Shown: positions 29,116 through 38,147, numbered from the stretch's first letter. The stretch: 64,000 nucleotides of DNA from Chthoniobacter flavus Ellin428 (GCF_000173075.1 NZ_ABVL01000012.1:1-64000), one strand, 5' to 3'. A program made the numbers and translations. Notes: generated from the sequence alone by a model not told the origin.

Positions 29116-30132
29116 TTTCGGCGTCGCTTCGATCAGCACGCCTTTGGGAATCTGCCAGGCGTAGCCGAAGGCAAAACCAAGCTCGCCGGTCCGGGAATGC
29201 TGGAAGGCGGCGGCGAGGTCGGGCTGAAAGTATTTCGCGAAGAGAGGAATCGTGTCGGTATAGGCGCCGTAGAGCCGCACGTTCCAGCGGCGCTGCTCGA
29301 AGTCGCGGAACGGAATGCCGGAGTCGTCCTGGATAATGAGCGTGCTATTGGCGAAGAGGAAATTGCGGATGGTGGAGAAGCCATCGCTGTGCATGAGATA
29401 GCTCGCCGACTTGAGCAGACTGACGCCGGGGCCGCGCCGCTTGCAGAAGGCGAGGAAGGCGCCGTTGCCGCCGCCGTTGGAGAGGTCGGTCTTGAAGTAA
29501 TAGAGGGACTGCTTCCTGCCCGACGGGCTGCGAAAATCGATCTCCACGCTCGGTCCGCTGAAGTTGACGGCATTGATCGAGCAGCCGGCTTTTTCGAGGA
29601 AGACGAAGAGCAGGGGAAGCGTGCCGCCAATGGAGCCGCGAGTGAGGTCCACGCGCATATCCTTGGTGATGAAATAGTGCGTCGTCAGCATGGTATCGAG
29701 GGCCTGACGCAAGTTGTTGAGATCGCCGGCGACGTTGCCCGGATCCATCTTCGTGATGTCGGGCACGGAGCCGACCGGTTCGGTGCCGCAGAGAATGTAG
29801 GTCGACGCGTTTGGGAAGAAGGTGCGGGCGTAGAGGGAGTCCGGTCCGCTGAACATGTAGTAGACCGTGCCCGAGGCGCCGGCGATTTCCGGATGCCCGC
29901 TCGCCCAAGCCCGCACGTGCTCGAGTTGTCGCTGATCCATCTTCGCCCATTTCCGGTCGAGCTCGCCGGAGTAGGTCATCCACCACGATTGCTTCTCCAA
30001 TGCTGCCAGTGTCGGGTCTCCTGCCGGCAGGCCGGCGATGAATTTTGCGAGGTCGTCGACGGAGGGCTGGCTGTGGGCCGAAAGCGTGCCGACGAGGAGT
30101 GCCAGAACAGTGAGCAGCAGGACCGGTTTCAT
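29113..30132 (-). CDS. Exported protein of unknown function, paralogue of the next gene
   Basis: A 339-residue protein with a signal peptide (residues 1-20). I do not recognise a domain. It is clearly a paralogue of the protein encoded immediately upstream: shared blocks are MFSGPDSLYARTFFPNAST near residue 92, EPVGSVPD, HYFITKDM, GTLPLLFVFLEKAGC, YYFKTDLSN, a block with QDDSGIP and the ending FGYAW. The conserved DDSGIP and FSGPD blocks could form an active or binding site. ATG 30132 overlaps the stop of the upstream gene by 4 bp, so the two are translationally coupled. Confidence 0.75.
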   Translation of the reverse strand: MKPVLLLTVLALLVGTLSAHSQPSVDDLAKFIAGLPAGDPTLAALEKQSWWMTYSGELDRKWAKMDQRQLEHVRAWASGHPEIAGASGTVYYMFSGPDSLYARTFFPNASTYILCGTEPVGSVPDITKMDPGNVAGDLNNLRQALDTMLTTHYFITKDMRVDLTRGSIGGTLPLLFVFLEKAGCSINAVNFSGPSVEIDFRSPSGRKQSLYYFKTDLSNGGGNGAFLAFCKRRGPGVSLLKSASYLMHSDGFSTIRNFLFANSTLIIQDDSGIPFRDFEQRRWNVRLYGAYTDTIPLFAKYFQPDLAAAFQHSRTGELGFAFGYAWQIPKGVLIEATPK

Positions 30133-31253
30133 TGGGAAGGCGTGGTGGCGGGCTTGGTGTTGCCTGAAGAATCGCCGCTCTGCCCCCGGGCGGTTGCGAG
30201 AATCAGAGAGGATTGGCTGGCGTGCCAAGTGTAGCCGAAACCAAAGGGCAGGGCCGGCGGATGGCTGGCCCTGTAGACGGCCGCGAGGTCCGGCTGGGGA
30301 TATTGTTTGAAGAGCGGAATCGGCGCGCTGTAGCTGCCGAAGTAGCGCAGCACCCATTTCTCCTTGTTGAAATCCTTGAGCGGAATGCCCGAGTCGTCCT
30401 GCACGATGGTGCTGCAGTGATTGAGCAGGAAATCGCGCGCGGTAGTGAAATTTCCCGAATGCGGAAGATACGACGCGGCCTTGAGGAGCGCATGCCCCGT
30501 CCCCAGGCTCTCGCAGAATTTGACGTAACCCGGCTGGGACTTGATGCCTTCATTCGAAAGGTCGGTCTCGAAATAATAGGCGGTCTGCTGCGCGCCGCCC
30601 GGTCCGAAGAAGGTGATCTTCACGCCGGGGGTATTGGCCTTGCTGGTCGAGACGTTGCCAGCTTTGTCGAGCCACACGAGTTCCACCGTGTCGAGCTTGC
30701 ACCCGGCGCGCTCGAGGAAGACGTAGAGGATCGGCAAGGTGCCGCTGAGTTGCGTCTGCCGCAGGTCGGTCTTCATGTCCTTGGTGATGAAGAAGGAGAA
30801 GCTGAGGACGGAGTTGAGCGACTTGCGCATGTTGGCCAGTCCCGACGCGAGGGCGCCGGGCGGCAAATGCTGGACATCGGGGATGGTGCCGACGGGCTCG
30901 AGGCCGGCGAGGACGTAGGTCGAGGCGTTGGGGAAAAAGGCGTGGGCGTAGAGGATGTCCGGCCCGCTGAACATGTAGAAGACCGGCGCTTTGTCGGCCG
31001 TGGCGTCGGCGAGGAATTCGGCACTCCACGCCTGAATCCTGGCGAGTTGGCGCGTCTCGAGGGCCTTCCACGCTTTGTCGAATTCGGTGGCATGATCCAT
31101 CCACGCCTGGCTGTGGCTGACCCCTTCCAGAGGGGTATCGCGCACGGGCAGGCCGGCGAGAAAGCGCGCGGTGACATCGGGCGGAATGGCGTCCTCCGCG
31201 AAGACGGAAGCGGCGAGAGCAGCGGAAAGAAAGAGGGCCAGATAGGGCTTCAT
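30129..31253 (-). CDS. Exported protein of unknown function, paralogue of the preceding gene
   Basis: A 374-residue protein with a signal peptide ending FAE near residue 20. It shares the blocks FSGPDILYAHAFFPNAST, EPVGTIPD, FFITKDM, GTLPILYVFLERAGC, YYFETDLSN, QDDSGIP and FGFGYTW with the downstream gene, with a longer serine/threonine-rich tail. It overlaps both neighbours by 4 bp (ATGA): the APC permease upstream and its paralogue downstream. The three therefore form one tightly coupled operon. The function is unknown; an enzyme or binding protein that supplies the permease is a guess. Confidence 0.75.
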   Translation of the reverse strand: MKPYLALFLSAALAASVFAEDAIPPDVTARFLAGLPVRDTPLEGVSHSQAWMDHATEFDKAWKALETRQLARIQAWSAEFLADATADKAPVFYMFSGPDILYAHAFFPNASTYVLAGLEPVGTIPDVQHLPPGALASGLANMRKSLNSVLSFSFFITKDMKTDLRQTQLSGTLPILYVFLERAGCKLDTVELVWLDKAGNVSTSKANTPGVKITFFGPGGAQQTAYYFETDLSNEGIKSQPGYVKFCESLGTGHALLKAASYLPHSGNFTTARDFLLNHCSTIVQDDSGIPLKDFNKEKWVLRYFGSYSAPIPLFKQYPQPDLAAVYRASHPPALPFGFGYTWHASQSSLILATARGQSGDSSGNTKPATTPSQ

Positions 31254-32683
31254 GAAGCGGGAGGGGCTGGAGACGGAGTGGGGTTCTTCGGAGAAAGATA
31301 ATACACGACAAGGCCGAGAGCGATGGTGACCAGGCCGAGGAGAGAAGGATCGCGGGTGTCCTTGTCGGCCAGCATGTGCCAGAGCATCCATGCGCTGATG
31401 GCGAGAAAGACAATGGGGGTAAGGGGGTAGCCCCACGTGCGATAGGGCCGGGGCAAATCGGGCTGGCGAATGCGCAGGACGATGACCCCGGCGACGGCGA
31501 GGGCCGAGCTCAGGGTAAGGGCGAATTGCACGTACTTGATGACGTCATCAAACGTGGCCGTGACGATGAGCACGATGGCGATCGCCGCTTGGGTGAGGAT
31601 GGCGTTGATCGGGAGATTGCGGGCGCTCTTGCGGCCCAGCCAGCGGAAGGCGCGCAAATCTTCGCCCATGGCCATGGTCACGCGCGGGCCGATCCACATC
31701 ATCGAACTCACCGTGGAGACGAGTCCGATGCAGATGAACAGCGCCATGAGATAGCCGCCGGTGTGGCCGAAGATATGCGAACCGGCGATGAGCGCGACTT
31801 GCGGTTGGCCTTTCATTTCGTCGAGCGGAGTCGTGCGGAGGAAGGCGGCATTCACCGGGAGATACAGCGCCATGACGATGATTGTGCCGAGGCCGACCGA
31901 GAGCGGGATGGTGCGTGCAGGGTTGCGCACTTCGCCGACGATGTAGGTCGAAGCATTCCAGCCCGAATAGGCGTACATGACCCAGAAGAGATTGACGGCG
32001 AAAGCAGGGCTGAGGATCAGTGCGGTGTCGCCCGTGGCGGGCAGAAAGGAGATCGGCTGGGTTTTTTCCACCCAGAATCCAGCGGCGATGATGACGACGA
32101 CGAGGCCGACTTTGAGGAGCGTCGACGCATTTTGAAAGACGCTGCCCAGGCGGACGTCGCGCAAGAGGAAGAGCGTGACCAGGACGACGATCAGGAGCGC
32201 GAGGTAAGTCGCCGGCGACAAGGTGTGGCCGTGGAGCAGGGAGATTGCCGGCAGATGGCCAGCGGGGCCGGATTGCGGGTCCGCGAGATAACGGCCAAAG
32301 GCGATGGCCGCCGCGGCAACCGGTGCGGCGAAGCCCACCGTGGCCGAGACCCAGCCGGCGAGAAAGCCGACCGCAGGGTGGTAGATCGTACCGAGGAAAT
32401 GGTATTCGCCCCCGGAGCGCGGCAGCGCGGCACCGAGCTCGGCGTAGGCGACCGCGCCACACAGCGCGCAAATGCCGCCGACCAACCACAGGGCCATAAG
32501 GGAGAACCCGGTCGGCAGGCTGCCCACCTGAAAGCCGAGGCTCGTGAAGATGGCGGTGCCCACCATGTTGGCAATGACGATGCAGGTGGCGGTGAGGAGC
32601 GAAATGGATTTCACCGCTGAAGGAGAGGCGCCCGAATTCACAGAAAGTGCGGAAGGACTAGGGAAAGGACAAGCAGAAGTCAA
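31250..32683 (-). CDS. APC-superfamily amino-acid permease
   Basis: A 477-residue inner-membrane protein with about 12 transmembrane helices. Family marks are ANMVGTAIFTSLGFQVG in helix 1, AYAELGAALPRSGGEYHFL near residue 85 and the YAYSGWN segment near residue 237. It resembles the LAT/SLC7-like branch of exchangers or uptake carriers for amino acids. The first start in frame is TTG at 32683, with GTG codons at 32641 and 32614 as alternatives, so the exact N-terminus is uncertain. It leads the operon with the two exported paralogues; the cytochrome-like gene is divergent. Confidence 0.85.
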   Translation of the reverse strand: MTSACPFPSPSALSVNSGASPSAVKSISLLTATCIVIANMVGTAIFTSLGFQVGSLPTGFSLMALWLVGGICALCGAVAYAELGAALPRSGGEYHFLGTIYHPAVGFLAGWVSATVGFAAPVAAAAIAFGRYLADPQSGPAGHLPAISLLHGHTLSPATYLALLIVVLVTLFLLRDVRLGSVFQNASTLLKVGLVVVIIAAGFWVEKTQPISFLPATGDTALILSPAFAVNLFWVMYAYSGWNASTYIVGEVRNPARTIPLSVGLGTIIVMALYLPVNAAFLRTTPLDEMKGQPQVALIAGSHIFGHTGGYLMALFICIGLVSTVSSMMWIGPRVTMAMGEDLRAFRWLGRKSARNLPINAILTQAAIAIVLIVTATFDDVIKYVQFALTLSSALAVAGVIVLRIRQPDLPRPYRTWGYPLTPIVFLAISAWMLWHMLADKDTRDPSLLGLVTIALGLVVYYLSPKNPTPSPAPPAS

Positions 32684-32844
32684 ATAGTGTAAATGACCAA
32701 ACGCGAGCCGGAGGAAAGTCCTTACATTTTTATAGGATATTTTAACGAGGAAAGGGTTTCCGCGGATTTACTGAGAGGCCGGCAACTTTCCCAGCGGGTG
32801 CTTGTTTTCCCATTGGCCAGCGACATAGTGGCCCGCCCCCCAAA

Positions 32845-34077
32845 ATGCTCTGCCGATTGCTCGTCATCTCCGCCCTTTTGCTCGGCGCCGCCGTCGTTTC
32901 GGCGAAAGATCCGACGTTTGATCAGCCGCCGCACAACTACTGGCAACGGCCGCTGCAGGATCGGTTTACGCATTTGAAGGAGGATGTGGAGGCGGGCCGT
33001 GTGGTGCTGGATGGGGGCGGAGAGAAATCGTTCCTGCTCAGCTTGTTGCATGCATTGGATGTGCCGGCGACTTCACAGATGCTGGTCTTCTCCACGACCA
33101 GCCTGCAATTGCGGCTCATCACTCCGGCCAATCCACGCGCCTTGTTTTTCAATGAGGACGTGTATGTCGGCTACATCCCGGGCGGGCGGATCGAGATCGT
33201 GTCGATCGACCCGGCGCTGGGTGGGATCTACTACATCTTCGATATTCCGCGAGGGACGCAGCCGATTCACGCCGAGCGGTCGAATCGCTGCATGAATTGC
33301 CATGCGGCCGAGGATACCGGCTTCGTGCCGGGACTGGTCATCAAGTCGGTCATCCCCGGTATTCGCGGAGGCAGTCTCGATTCATTCCGACACGAAGAGA
33401 CCGGGCACGGGGTGCCGTTCAAGGAGCGCTTTGGCGGCTGGTATCTCACCGGTGCGAAAAATTTTGAGCCGAACCTGGGAAATACCGTTGGCCAGTTTTC
33501 CGGGGAAGAGTTGACGCGGTATCCGATCGAGCCGGGGACGCGATTTGATTACGCCCGCTATCCCATGGCGAACAGCGATGTGCTGCCGCAGTTGTTGCAC
33601 GAGCATCAGATCGGCTTTGTGAACCGTGCGGTGGCGGCGACCTATCATACGCGGACGCAGCTGGCCAAAGGGGCGCTCGATGACGTCGCGGTTACCGAAC
33701 TCGATACGCGGGCGCGGGAATTCACCCGCTATCTGCTCTTCGCGGATGAGGTGCCGCTACCGGCTGGCGGCGTGGTGGGTGAGCCGTCCTACAAGGCGGA
33801 TTTCCTGCGGACCCGGCGGGCCGATGCGCAAGGCGCCTCGCTCAAGGATTTCGACCTGCAGACCCGGCTGTTCCGCAACCGTTGCAGCTACATGATCTAC
33901 AGCGTGGCCTTTTCCGGGTTGCCGCCGGAGTTCAAGCAGCGCGTGTATCGGCGGATCGGTCAGGCGCTGGATGTGCAGCATCCCGACCCGGAGTACGCGT
34001 ATCTACCGACAGCGGAAAAGCAGACCATCCACCGAATCCTCCGCGCGACGCTCACCGATCTGCCGGCGAGTTGGTAG
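32845..34077 (+). CDS. Exported cytochrome c-like protein with one CxxCH
   Basis: A 410-residue protein with a signal peptide ending VSA near residue 20. The only haem-binding motif is CMNCH at residues 149-153, followed by HAAEDTGFVPG. The rest of the protein is not a standard cytochrome c domain; the segments VPFKERFGGWYLTG and SYMIYSVAFSGLPPEFKQRVY recur in large exported proteins of Planctomycetes and Verrucomicrobia, as far as I recall. It is probably a periplasmic electron carrier or haem-bearing redox enzyme. Divergent from the APC operon across a 161-bp gap. Confidence 0.7.
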   Translation: MLCRLLVISALLLGAAVVSAKDPTFDQPPHNYWQRPLQDRFTHLKEDVEAGRVVLDGGGEKSFLLSLLHALDVPATSQMLVFSTTSLQLRLITPANPRALFFNEDVYVGYIPGGRIEIVSIDPALGGIYYIFDIPRGTQPIHAERSNRCMNCHAAEDTGFVPGLVIKSVIPGIRGGSLDSFRHEETGHGVPFKERFGGWYLTGAKNFEPNLGNTVGQFSGEELTRYPIEPGTRFDYARYPMANSDVLPQLLHEHQIGFVNRAVAATYHTRTQLAKGALDDVAVTELDTRAREFTRYLLFADEVPLPAGGVVGEPSYKADFLRTRRADAQGASLKDFDLQTRLFRNRCSYMIYSVAFSGLPPEFKQRVYRRIGQALDVQHPDPEYAYLPTAEKQTIHRILRATLTDLPASW

Positions 34078-34173
34078 GCGCGGTGCTTGGAGGGTAGGCG
34101 CTCCGTCGCCGCCCAAATTTTCAGTGAGAGTGGGCGCTGACAGAGAAGCGCCCCCCAGTGAGCAATGCCCGCA

Positions 34174-34209
34174 CAAAAAAAGCGCCTCCCGCTCATCGCG
34201 GGAGGCGCT
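34174..34209 (-). terminator. Rho-independent terminator of the rhodanese gene
   Basis: Perfect 12-bp stem (34181-34192 with 34198-34209), 5-nt loop and a T7 run on the minus strand (A-run at 34174-34181 on the plus strand). It lies 22 bp after the rhodanese stop codon. Confidence 0.93.
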
Positions 34210-34230
34210 CGGAATTGGCAGGATCGAGGA

Positions 34231-34611
34231 TTACTTCTCGAGCGGAGCGTGCGCGTCCTTCCAGCCGGAGATGCCGGCGGAGAGGTGCTTGACGTTCGTG
34301 TAGCCGAGCTCGGAGGCCGCCTTGGCCGCCGCAGCATAGGCGCCGCAGGTCGGGCCGCCGCAGTAGGCGACGACGAGCGCGCTCTTGTCGGTCGGCAGCT
34401 TGGCCGCGAGTTCGCTCTTCACGGACTGGAAGTCGATGGCGCCGGGGATGTGGCCTTCCTTGTAGGAATCGGAGCCGTTGACATCAATGACGGTCACTTG
34501 CTTGTGGACGATGGCGGACTTGAGTTCATTGATGCTGATGTCGGGATACTCGCCGGCGTGGAGAGCGACGGCGCCGAAGACAACGGCGAGGAGGGTGAGG
34601 AATTTCTTCAT
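34231..34611 (-). CDS. Exported single-domain rhodanese
   Basis: A 126-residue protein: signal peptide (residues 1-19), then one rhodanese domain with VIDVNGSDSYKEGHIPGAID and the active-site loop C84-GGPT-C89. C84 is at the catalytic position for carrying persulfide sulfur. It would act in the periplasm on thiosulfate or other sulfur donors, or as a sulfur carrier. It is a single-gene unit with its own strong terminator. Confidence 0.88.
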   Translation of the reverse strand: MKKFLTLLAVVFGAVALHAGEYPDISINELKSAIVHKQVTVIDVNGSDSYKEGHIPGAIDFQSVKSELAAKLPTDKSALVVAYCGGPTCGAYAAAAKAASELGYTNVKHLSAGISGWKDAHAPLEK

Positions 34612-34812
34612 TAGGTGGATGGGTTTGATTCAGGTTTGGCCCGCCTCCACCGCCAGATGACGGTGAAGCGCCTCATGAGAATCTTCACCGCCCGGATGCA
34701 AGGGCCCCGGAAGGCGAAGAAGCCCACGAAGTTTACGGACGTTGGAACGCTAAGGATGATCCAAAGTTTCGCAACTTCTTAGTGGGAGTAGGACAGGAAT
34801 AGGGAGCGTTTC

Positions 34813-35400
34813 TCAGTTTCCAGACGATATTTCCTTGATGCGGATGTGCCGGTATTCCATCTGGTCCCGGTCGGCCTCCAGCCCGATGGGCCCGGTGGGC
34901 GGGAGCTTGAAGGCCTCTTCCAGCACCTCGCCATTGCAGGTGCAGCGGGCCACGTTGTCCTTCACCACCACTTCGATCTCGTTCCACTCCTGGGGCTTGT
35001 ATTTCGTGAGGTTTTTGTAGGGGCCAGCCACGAGGTAATCGCGGCACTGGAGCTGCGGTTTGCGCAGGAAAATGCCGCTATCGGCATTCACCGCAGCTCT
35101 GAACTCGATCCGCAGGATGAAATCCTTCGGGAATTCCTGGACCGTCCAGAGCTGGCGCAGGCGCGGCCCTTTGGCCGGATCGTGCGGATGGACGATGAAG
35201 ATACCGTCCTTCACCGAGTAACGTCCATCGGTCGCCTCTGTCTTCCCCTCGAGAATGTTTGCCGGCTCATCCTGGTAATGCCAGCCGGTGAGGTCCTTGC
35301 CATTGAAGAGGCTCACAAACCCAGCCTCGGGCTTCCAATCGTCGGCGAATAGGGCAAGAGGGAAGAGAAGGAGAGCGAGGAGAGGGGGGAGAAGTTTCAT
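34813..35400 (-). CDS. Exported DUF1080 (3-keto-disaccharide hydrolase-like) protein
   Basis: A 195-residue protein with a signal peptide ending LFA. The family marks are GFVSLFNGKDLTGWHYQ near residue 30, the VKDGIFIVHP block, DFILRIEFRA, NADSGIFLR, and the RHIRIKEI ending. DUF1080 is a concanavalin-like domain now linked to hydrolysis of 3-keto-glycosides, and it is greatly expanded in Verrucomicrobiota and Planctomycetota. ATG 35400 gives the signal peptide; the upstream in-frame ATG does not. About 200 bp to the rhodanese gene hold no gene I can see. Confidence 0.88.
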   Translation of the reverse strand: MKLLPPLLALLLFPLALFADDWKPEAGFVSLFNGKDLTGWHYQDEPANILEGKTEATDGRYSVKDGIFIVHPHDPAKGPRLRQLWTVQEFPKDFILRIEFRAAVNADSGIFLRKPQLQCRDYLVAGPYKNLTKYKPQEWNEIEVVVKDNVARCTCNGEVLEEAFKLPPTGPIGLEADRDQMEYRHIRIKEISSGN

Positions 35401-35593
35401 GGGTGGGGAGTGTTGGAAGTGGGAGGGCGAAAGGCAAGGTTTCTGGTTTAAGGTTTCTAGTTTTCCCCCACGGCCCTGTCGGCTCTGGTTTCTTTGCAGA
35501 ACTGACCTGGCAGTGGAAAACCAGAAACCAGAAACCCAAGCCCGCTCGCAGTTCTTCCTTCCGCCCTCATCCTTCATCCTTCATCCTTTCCCT

Positions 35594-36598
35594 ATGAGCG
35601 CCCCCCGCATCCGGACCACGACTGTTGGCTCATATCCCTTGCCCGAATGGCTCGCCGCGCTGCCCAGTGAACAAGCCCGCGTCGATGCCACCCGGGTGAT
35701 CTTCGGCATCCAGCATCAGGCTGGCATCGACCTGCCGACCGATGGTGAGCTCTATCGCTTCGACATCAATCATCCCGACACCAATGGGATGATCGATTAC
35801 TTCATCCGACCGCTGGATGGCATCTCCTCGTCCGTCGGCGTCACCGCCTGGCGGCGCTTTTCCGGGACAGCCAATATGGGCTTCCGCCGCAAACCCGCCG
35901 GGGTGGTGAAAGGCCCGCTGGGAGAGGGCTCGCTGAATCTCTTCGCCGATTGCGCGATGGCGGCTTCGGTCGCGCCCGGTCCATTCAAGTTCACCGTCAC
36001 CAGCCCCTACATGCTCGCGCGCACGTTGCTCGATGAGCATTACCATCACTTCGAGCGGCTCACTCTCGCGCTGGCCGATCTTCTTGCCGAACAGGTGCGC
36101 GAGTTGCCTTGCGCCTGCGTGCAGGTCGACGAGGCCAATGTCACCGGCAATCCCGAGGACGCCGATCTCGCGGCGGAGGCGATCAATCGCGTGCTGGAGG
36201 CCGTCCCCGCCGAGCGCGCGGTGCATTTCTGCTTCGGAAACTACGGCGGCCAGACGATCCAAAAGGGCGAGTGGAAAAAGCTCGCGGGTTTTCTCTCCAA
36301 GCTCCAGACCCACCATCTCGTGCTCGAAGTCGCTCACCGCCCGCCGGACGATCTCGAGGCGTTGCGGGATGTCGATCCGCGGATCAGCCTCGGCATCGGC
36401 GTCATCGATGTGAAAGTGAATCACATCGAGACTGCCGACGAAGTCGCCCGCCGCCTCGAAGCCGCGGAGAAAGCTCTTGGTGCCGGGCGCGTTGGCTGGG
36501 CCCACCCGGACTGCGGTTTCTGGATGCTCAAGCGCAGTGTCGCCGATCGCAAAATGGAGGCGCTGGTCAAAGGCCGCGATCTCTATCTCGCGCGGTAG
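35594..36598 (+). CDS. MetE C-domain-like (cobalamin-independent methionine synthase family) protein
   Basis: A 334-residue protein equal to only the catalytic half of MetE. It opens TTTVGSYPLP. Possible zinc ligands are in HFCFGNYGG (His and Cys), LEVAHRP (Glu) and HPDCGFWML (Cys), in MetE order. Short MetE-like proteins of this size occur in many bacteria and archaea and often use a methyl donor other than methyltetrahydrofolate; the actual donor and acceptor are unclear. ATG 35594 follows a CTTCATCC-rich repeat and is the family start. Confidence 0.8.
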   Translation: MSAPRIRTTTVGSYPLPEWLAALPSEQARVDATRVIFGIQHQAGIDLPTDGELYRFDINHPDTNGMIDYFIRPLDGISSSVGVTAWRRFSGTANMGFRRKPAGVVKGPLGEGSLNLFADCAMAASVAPGPFKFTVTSPYMLARTLLDEHYHHFERLTLALADLLAEQVRELPCACVQVDEANVTGNPEDADLAAEAINRVLEAVPAERAVHFCFGNYGGQTIQKGEWKKLAGFLSKLQTHHLVLEVAHRPPDDLEALRDVDPRISLGIGVIDVKVNHIETADEVARRLEAAEKALGAGRVGWAHPDCGFWMLKRSVADRKMEALVKGRDLYLAR

Positions 36599-36637
36599 AA
36601 AATTCGTCCCGAGGATCTCACCGCCGGGCATCATTTC

Positions 36638-37084
36638 GTGAGCGCCGATTGCTTCGCCACCTCCGATCTCCGCCTGGCCACCGCGGAGGATTTTGAGTTC
36701 AGCCACGAGCTGACGCGGAGCAACATGGAGGCTTACGTCGTGCGCCATTTCGGACCGTGGAGCCGCGAAATTTACACGACGAATTTTCACAAGGGGCGCA
36801 ACTACATCCTGTGGTCGGGTGAGACCCGCGTGGGCTATGTCCGGTTGCTGCTGGAGCCGCCGATCCTTTTCCTCGATGACTTCCAGATCGCCGTCTCCCA
36901 TCAAGGTCGAGGCTTGGGCTCCTCGGTCCTGCAACATCTCCACCAGATGCTGCCGCGGTGCGCCTGCCATGTCATGCGCTTGCGAGTCTATCACGAGAAT
37001 CCCGCGCGCCGGCTTTACTTGCGCATGGGTTTTCGGGAAATTGAGCATCAGGAAGGGACCAGCATCCTGCAGCGTGATGGATAG
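36638..37084 (+). CDS. GNAT family N-acetyltransferase
   Basis: A 148-residue acetyltransferase with a GTG start. The acetyl-CoA pyrophosphate-binding motif A is HQGRGLGSSVLQHL near residue 88, after FLDDFQIAV, and RLRVYHENPARRLYLRMGF closes the fold. The acceptor is not evident. It lies 40 bp after the MetE-like gene. Confidence 0.85.
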   Translation: MSADCFATSDLRLATAEDFEFSHELTRSNMEAYVVRHFGPWSREIYTTNFHKGRNYILWSGETRVGYVRLLLEPPILFLDDFQIAVSHQGRGLGSSVLQHLHQMLPRCACHVMRLRVYHENPARRLYLRMGFREIEHQEGTSILQRDG

Positions 37085-37224
37085 CGTCGGGCGGTTGCCC
37101 GGTGCGTGATGAAAACCATTGCCCGATCACGTCTTCAAGGTGCCGCGAAGGAGCGCGCCTGACGTGAGAATGCCAGCGTGAAAGTAGATGGACTTTGCTC
37201 CGTTGAGTTGGAGACTCTCCGTCG

Positions 37225-37695
37225 ATGCCGCGCGAAATCGAACGTAAGTTTCTGCTCAAGTCAGATGCGTGGCGTGGGCGTGTCACCGGCGTGACTTATC
37301 GCCAGGGCTATCTTTCCACGGTTCCGGAGCGAACCGTGCGAGTGCGCATTGCCGGGGACCATGCTTATCTCACCGTGAAGGGAATCACCACCCGTCATAG
37401 CCGCTCGGAGTTTGAATATCCCGTGCCGGTGGCCGACGCCGAACAAATGCTCGCGTTGTGCGAAGGCCCGCTCGTCGAGAAAGCCCGCTACGAAATCCCA
37501 CACGCCGGAAAGACGTGGCAGGTCGACGAATACCACGGCGACAACCGCGGACTGATCCTCGCCGAAATCGAACTGACTTCCGAAGACGAAAAGTTCGAGC
37601 TCCCCGAATGGATCGGCGACGAGGTGTCCGGCGATGCGCGCTACTATAACTCCAACCTCGCCAGGAACCCTTTTGCCGCATGGGCGCACTCGTGA
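37225..37695 (+). CDS. CYTH domain protein (triphosphate tunnel family)
   Basis: A 156-residue protein whose N-terminus has the family-defining ExExK motif (E4-I-E6-R-K8) in MPREIERKFLL. It also has the expected basic and acidic strands (TVRVRIAG, YLTVKG, EIELTSEDE). Bacterial CYTH proteins of this type hydrolyse tripolyphosphate or nucleoside triphosphates, or make adenylate by cyclisation, using divalent metals. The exact substrate is open. Confidence 0.9.
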   Translation: MPREIERKFLLKSDAWRGRVTGVTYRQGYLSTVPERTVRVRIAGDHAYLTVKGITTRHSRSEFEYPVPVADAEQMLALCEGPLVEKARYEIPHAGKTWQVDEYHGDNRGLILAEIELTSEDEKFELPEWIGDEVSGDARYYNSNLARNPFAAWAHS

Positions 37696-37730
37696 CTCGG
37701 CGAAACGGGTGTGGTCGACAGAGAAGGATG

Positions 37731-37819
37731 AACCACGGATTACACAGATTTCACGGATAGAAGGCATCCGGCTCCTGCATTCTTCAATCCGCGAAATTCG
37801 TGATGGCATCCGTGGTCAA
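37731..37819. repeat. Palindromic repeat, ACCACGGATTACACAG family
   Basis: Arms at 37731-37760 and 37789-37819, complementary with some mismatches, begin with CCACGGAT and end with ATCCGTGG. Only one copy is seen in this window. The 37696-38011 gap holds this element, the next repeat and the promoter. Confidence 0.6.
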
Positions 37820-37850
37820 CAATTCCCGCGAAACTACGGTGAACTAGTTC

Positions 37851-37932
37851 TACCGCGAATGGACGCGAATGAACGCTAATAAAGGCAGGAGCCTGCCTCT
37901 GCCATGCGCGTTCATTAGCGTCCATTCGCGGT
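37851..37932. repeat. Palindromic repeat family E (GCGAATGGACGC), copy 1
   Basis: Left arm 37851-37881 and right arm 37908-37932 contain GCGAATGGACGC and its complement. A second copy is at 50255-50339. It lies between the CYTH gene and the promoter at 37971. Confidence 0.75.
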
Positions 37933-37970
37933 GTCCCTTTCGCTTTTTTTGCCAAAAGCCAAGTCTTCAT

Positions 37971-37999
37971 TTGACGGGAGAGGGGTGAGCCGTTATAAG
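37971..37999 (+). promoter_or_regulatory. Sigma-70-type promoter
   Basis: TTGACG (37971-37976), a 17-bp spacer and TATAAG (37994-37999). The predicted transcript start is at about 38006, six bases before the leader mini-ORF. Confidence 0.75.
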
Positions 38000-38011
38000 T
38001 CGCCGCGTTCA

Positions 38012-38119
38012 ATGAATCTTCTTTTTACCAGCTCCAAACGACAGCACCCGGGCATGCGCTCGGCGGCCGTCGTTTGGGCCGTCTGCGCGATTCTCCAGCG
38101 CGGTGGAAAAAGAAACTGA
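38012..38119 (+). CDS. Possible leader peptide
   Basis: A 35-codon ORF whose core AAVVWAVCAIL is rich in valine and hydrophobic residues, ending in a TGA at 38117-38119. Its codons span the antiterminator strand of the leader, which is the arrangement of translation-controlled attenuators. There is no clear ribosome-binding site, and translation may start at the internal ATG at 38054 instead. Confidence 0.35.
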   Translation: MNLLFTSSKRQHPGMRSAAVVWAVCAILQRGGKRN

Positions 38120-38147
38120 AGCGATTCCGAAACAACTTTTTTCCAAA

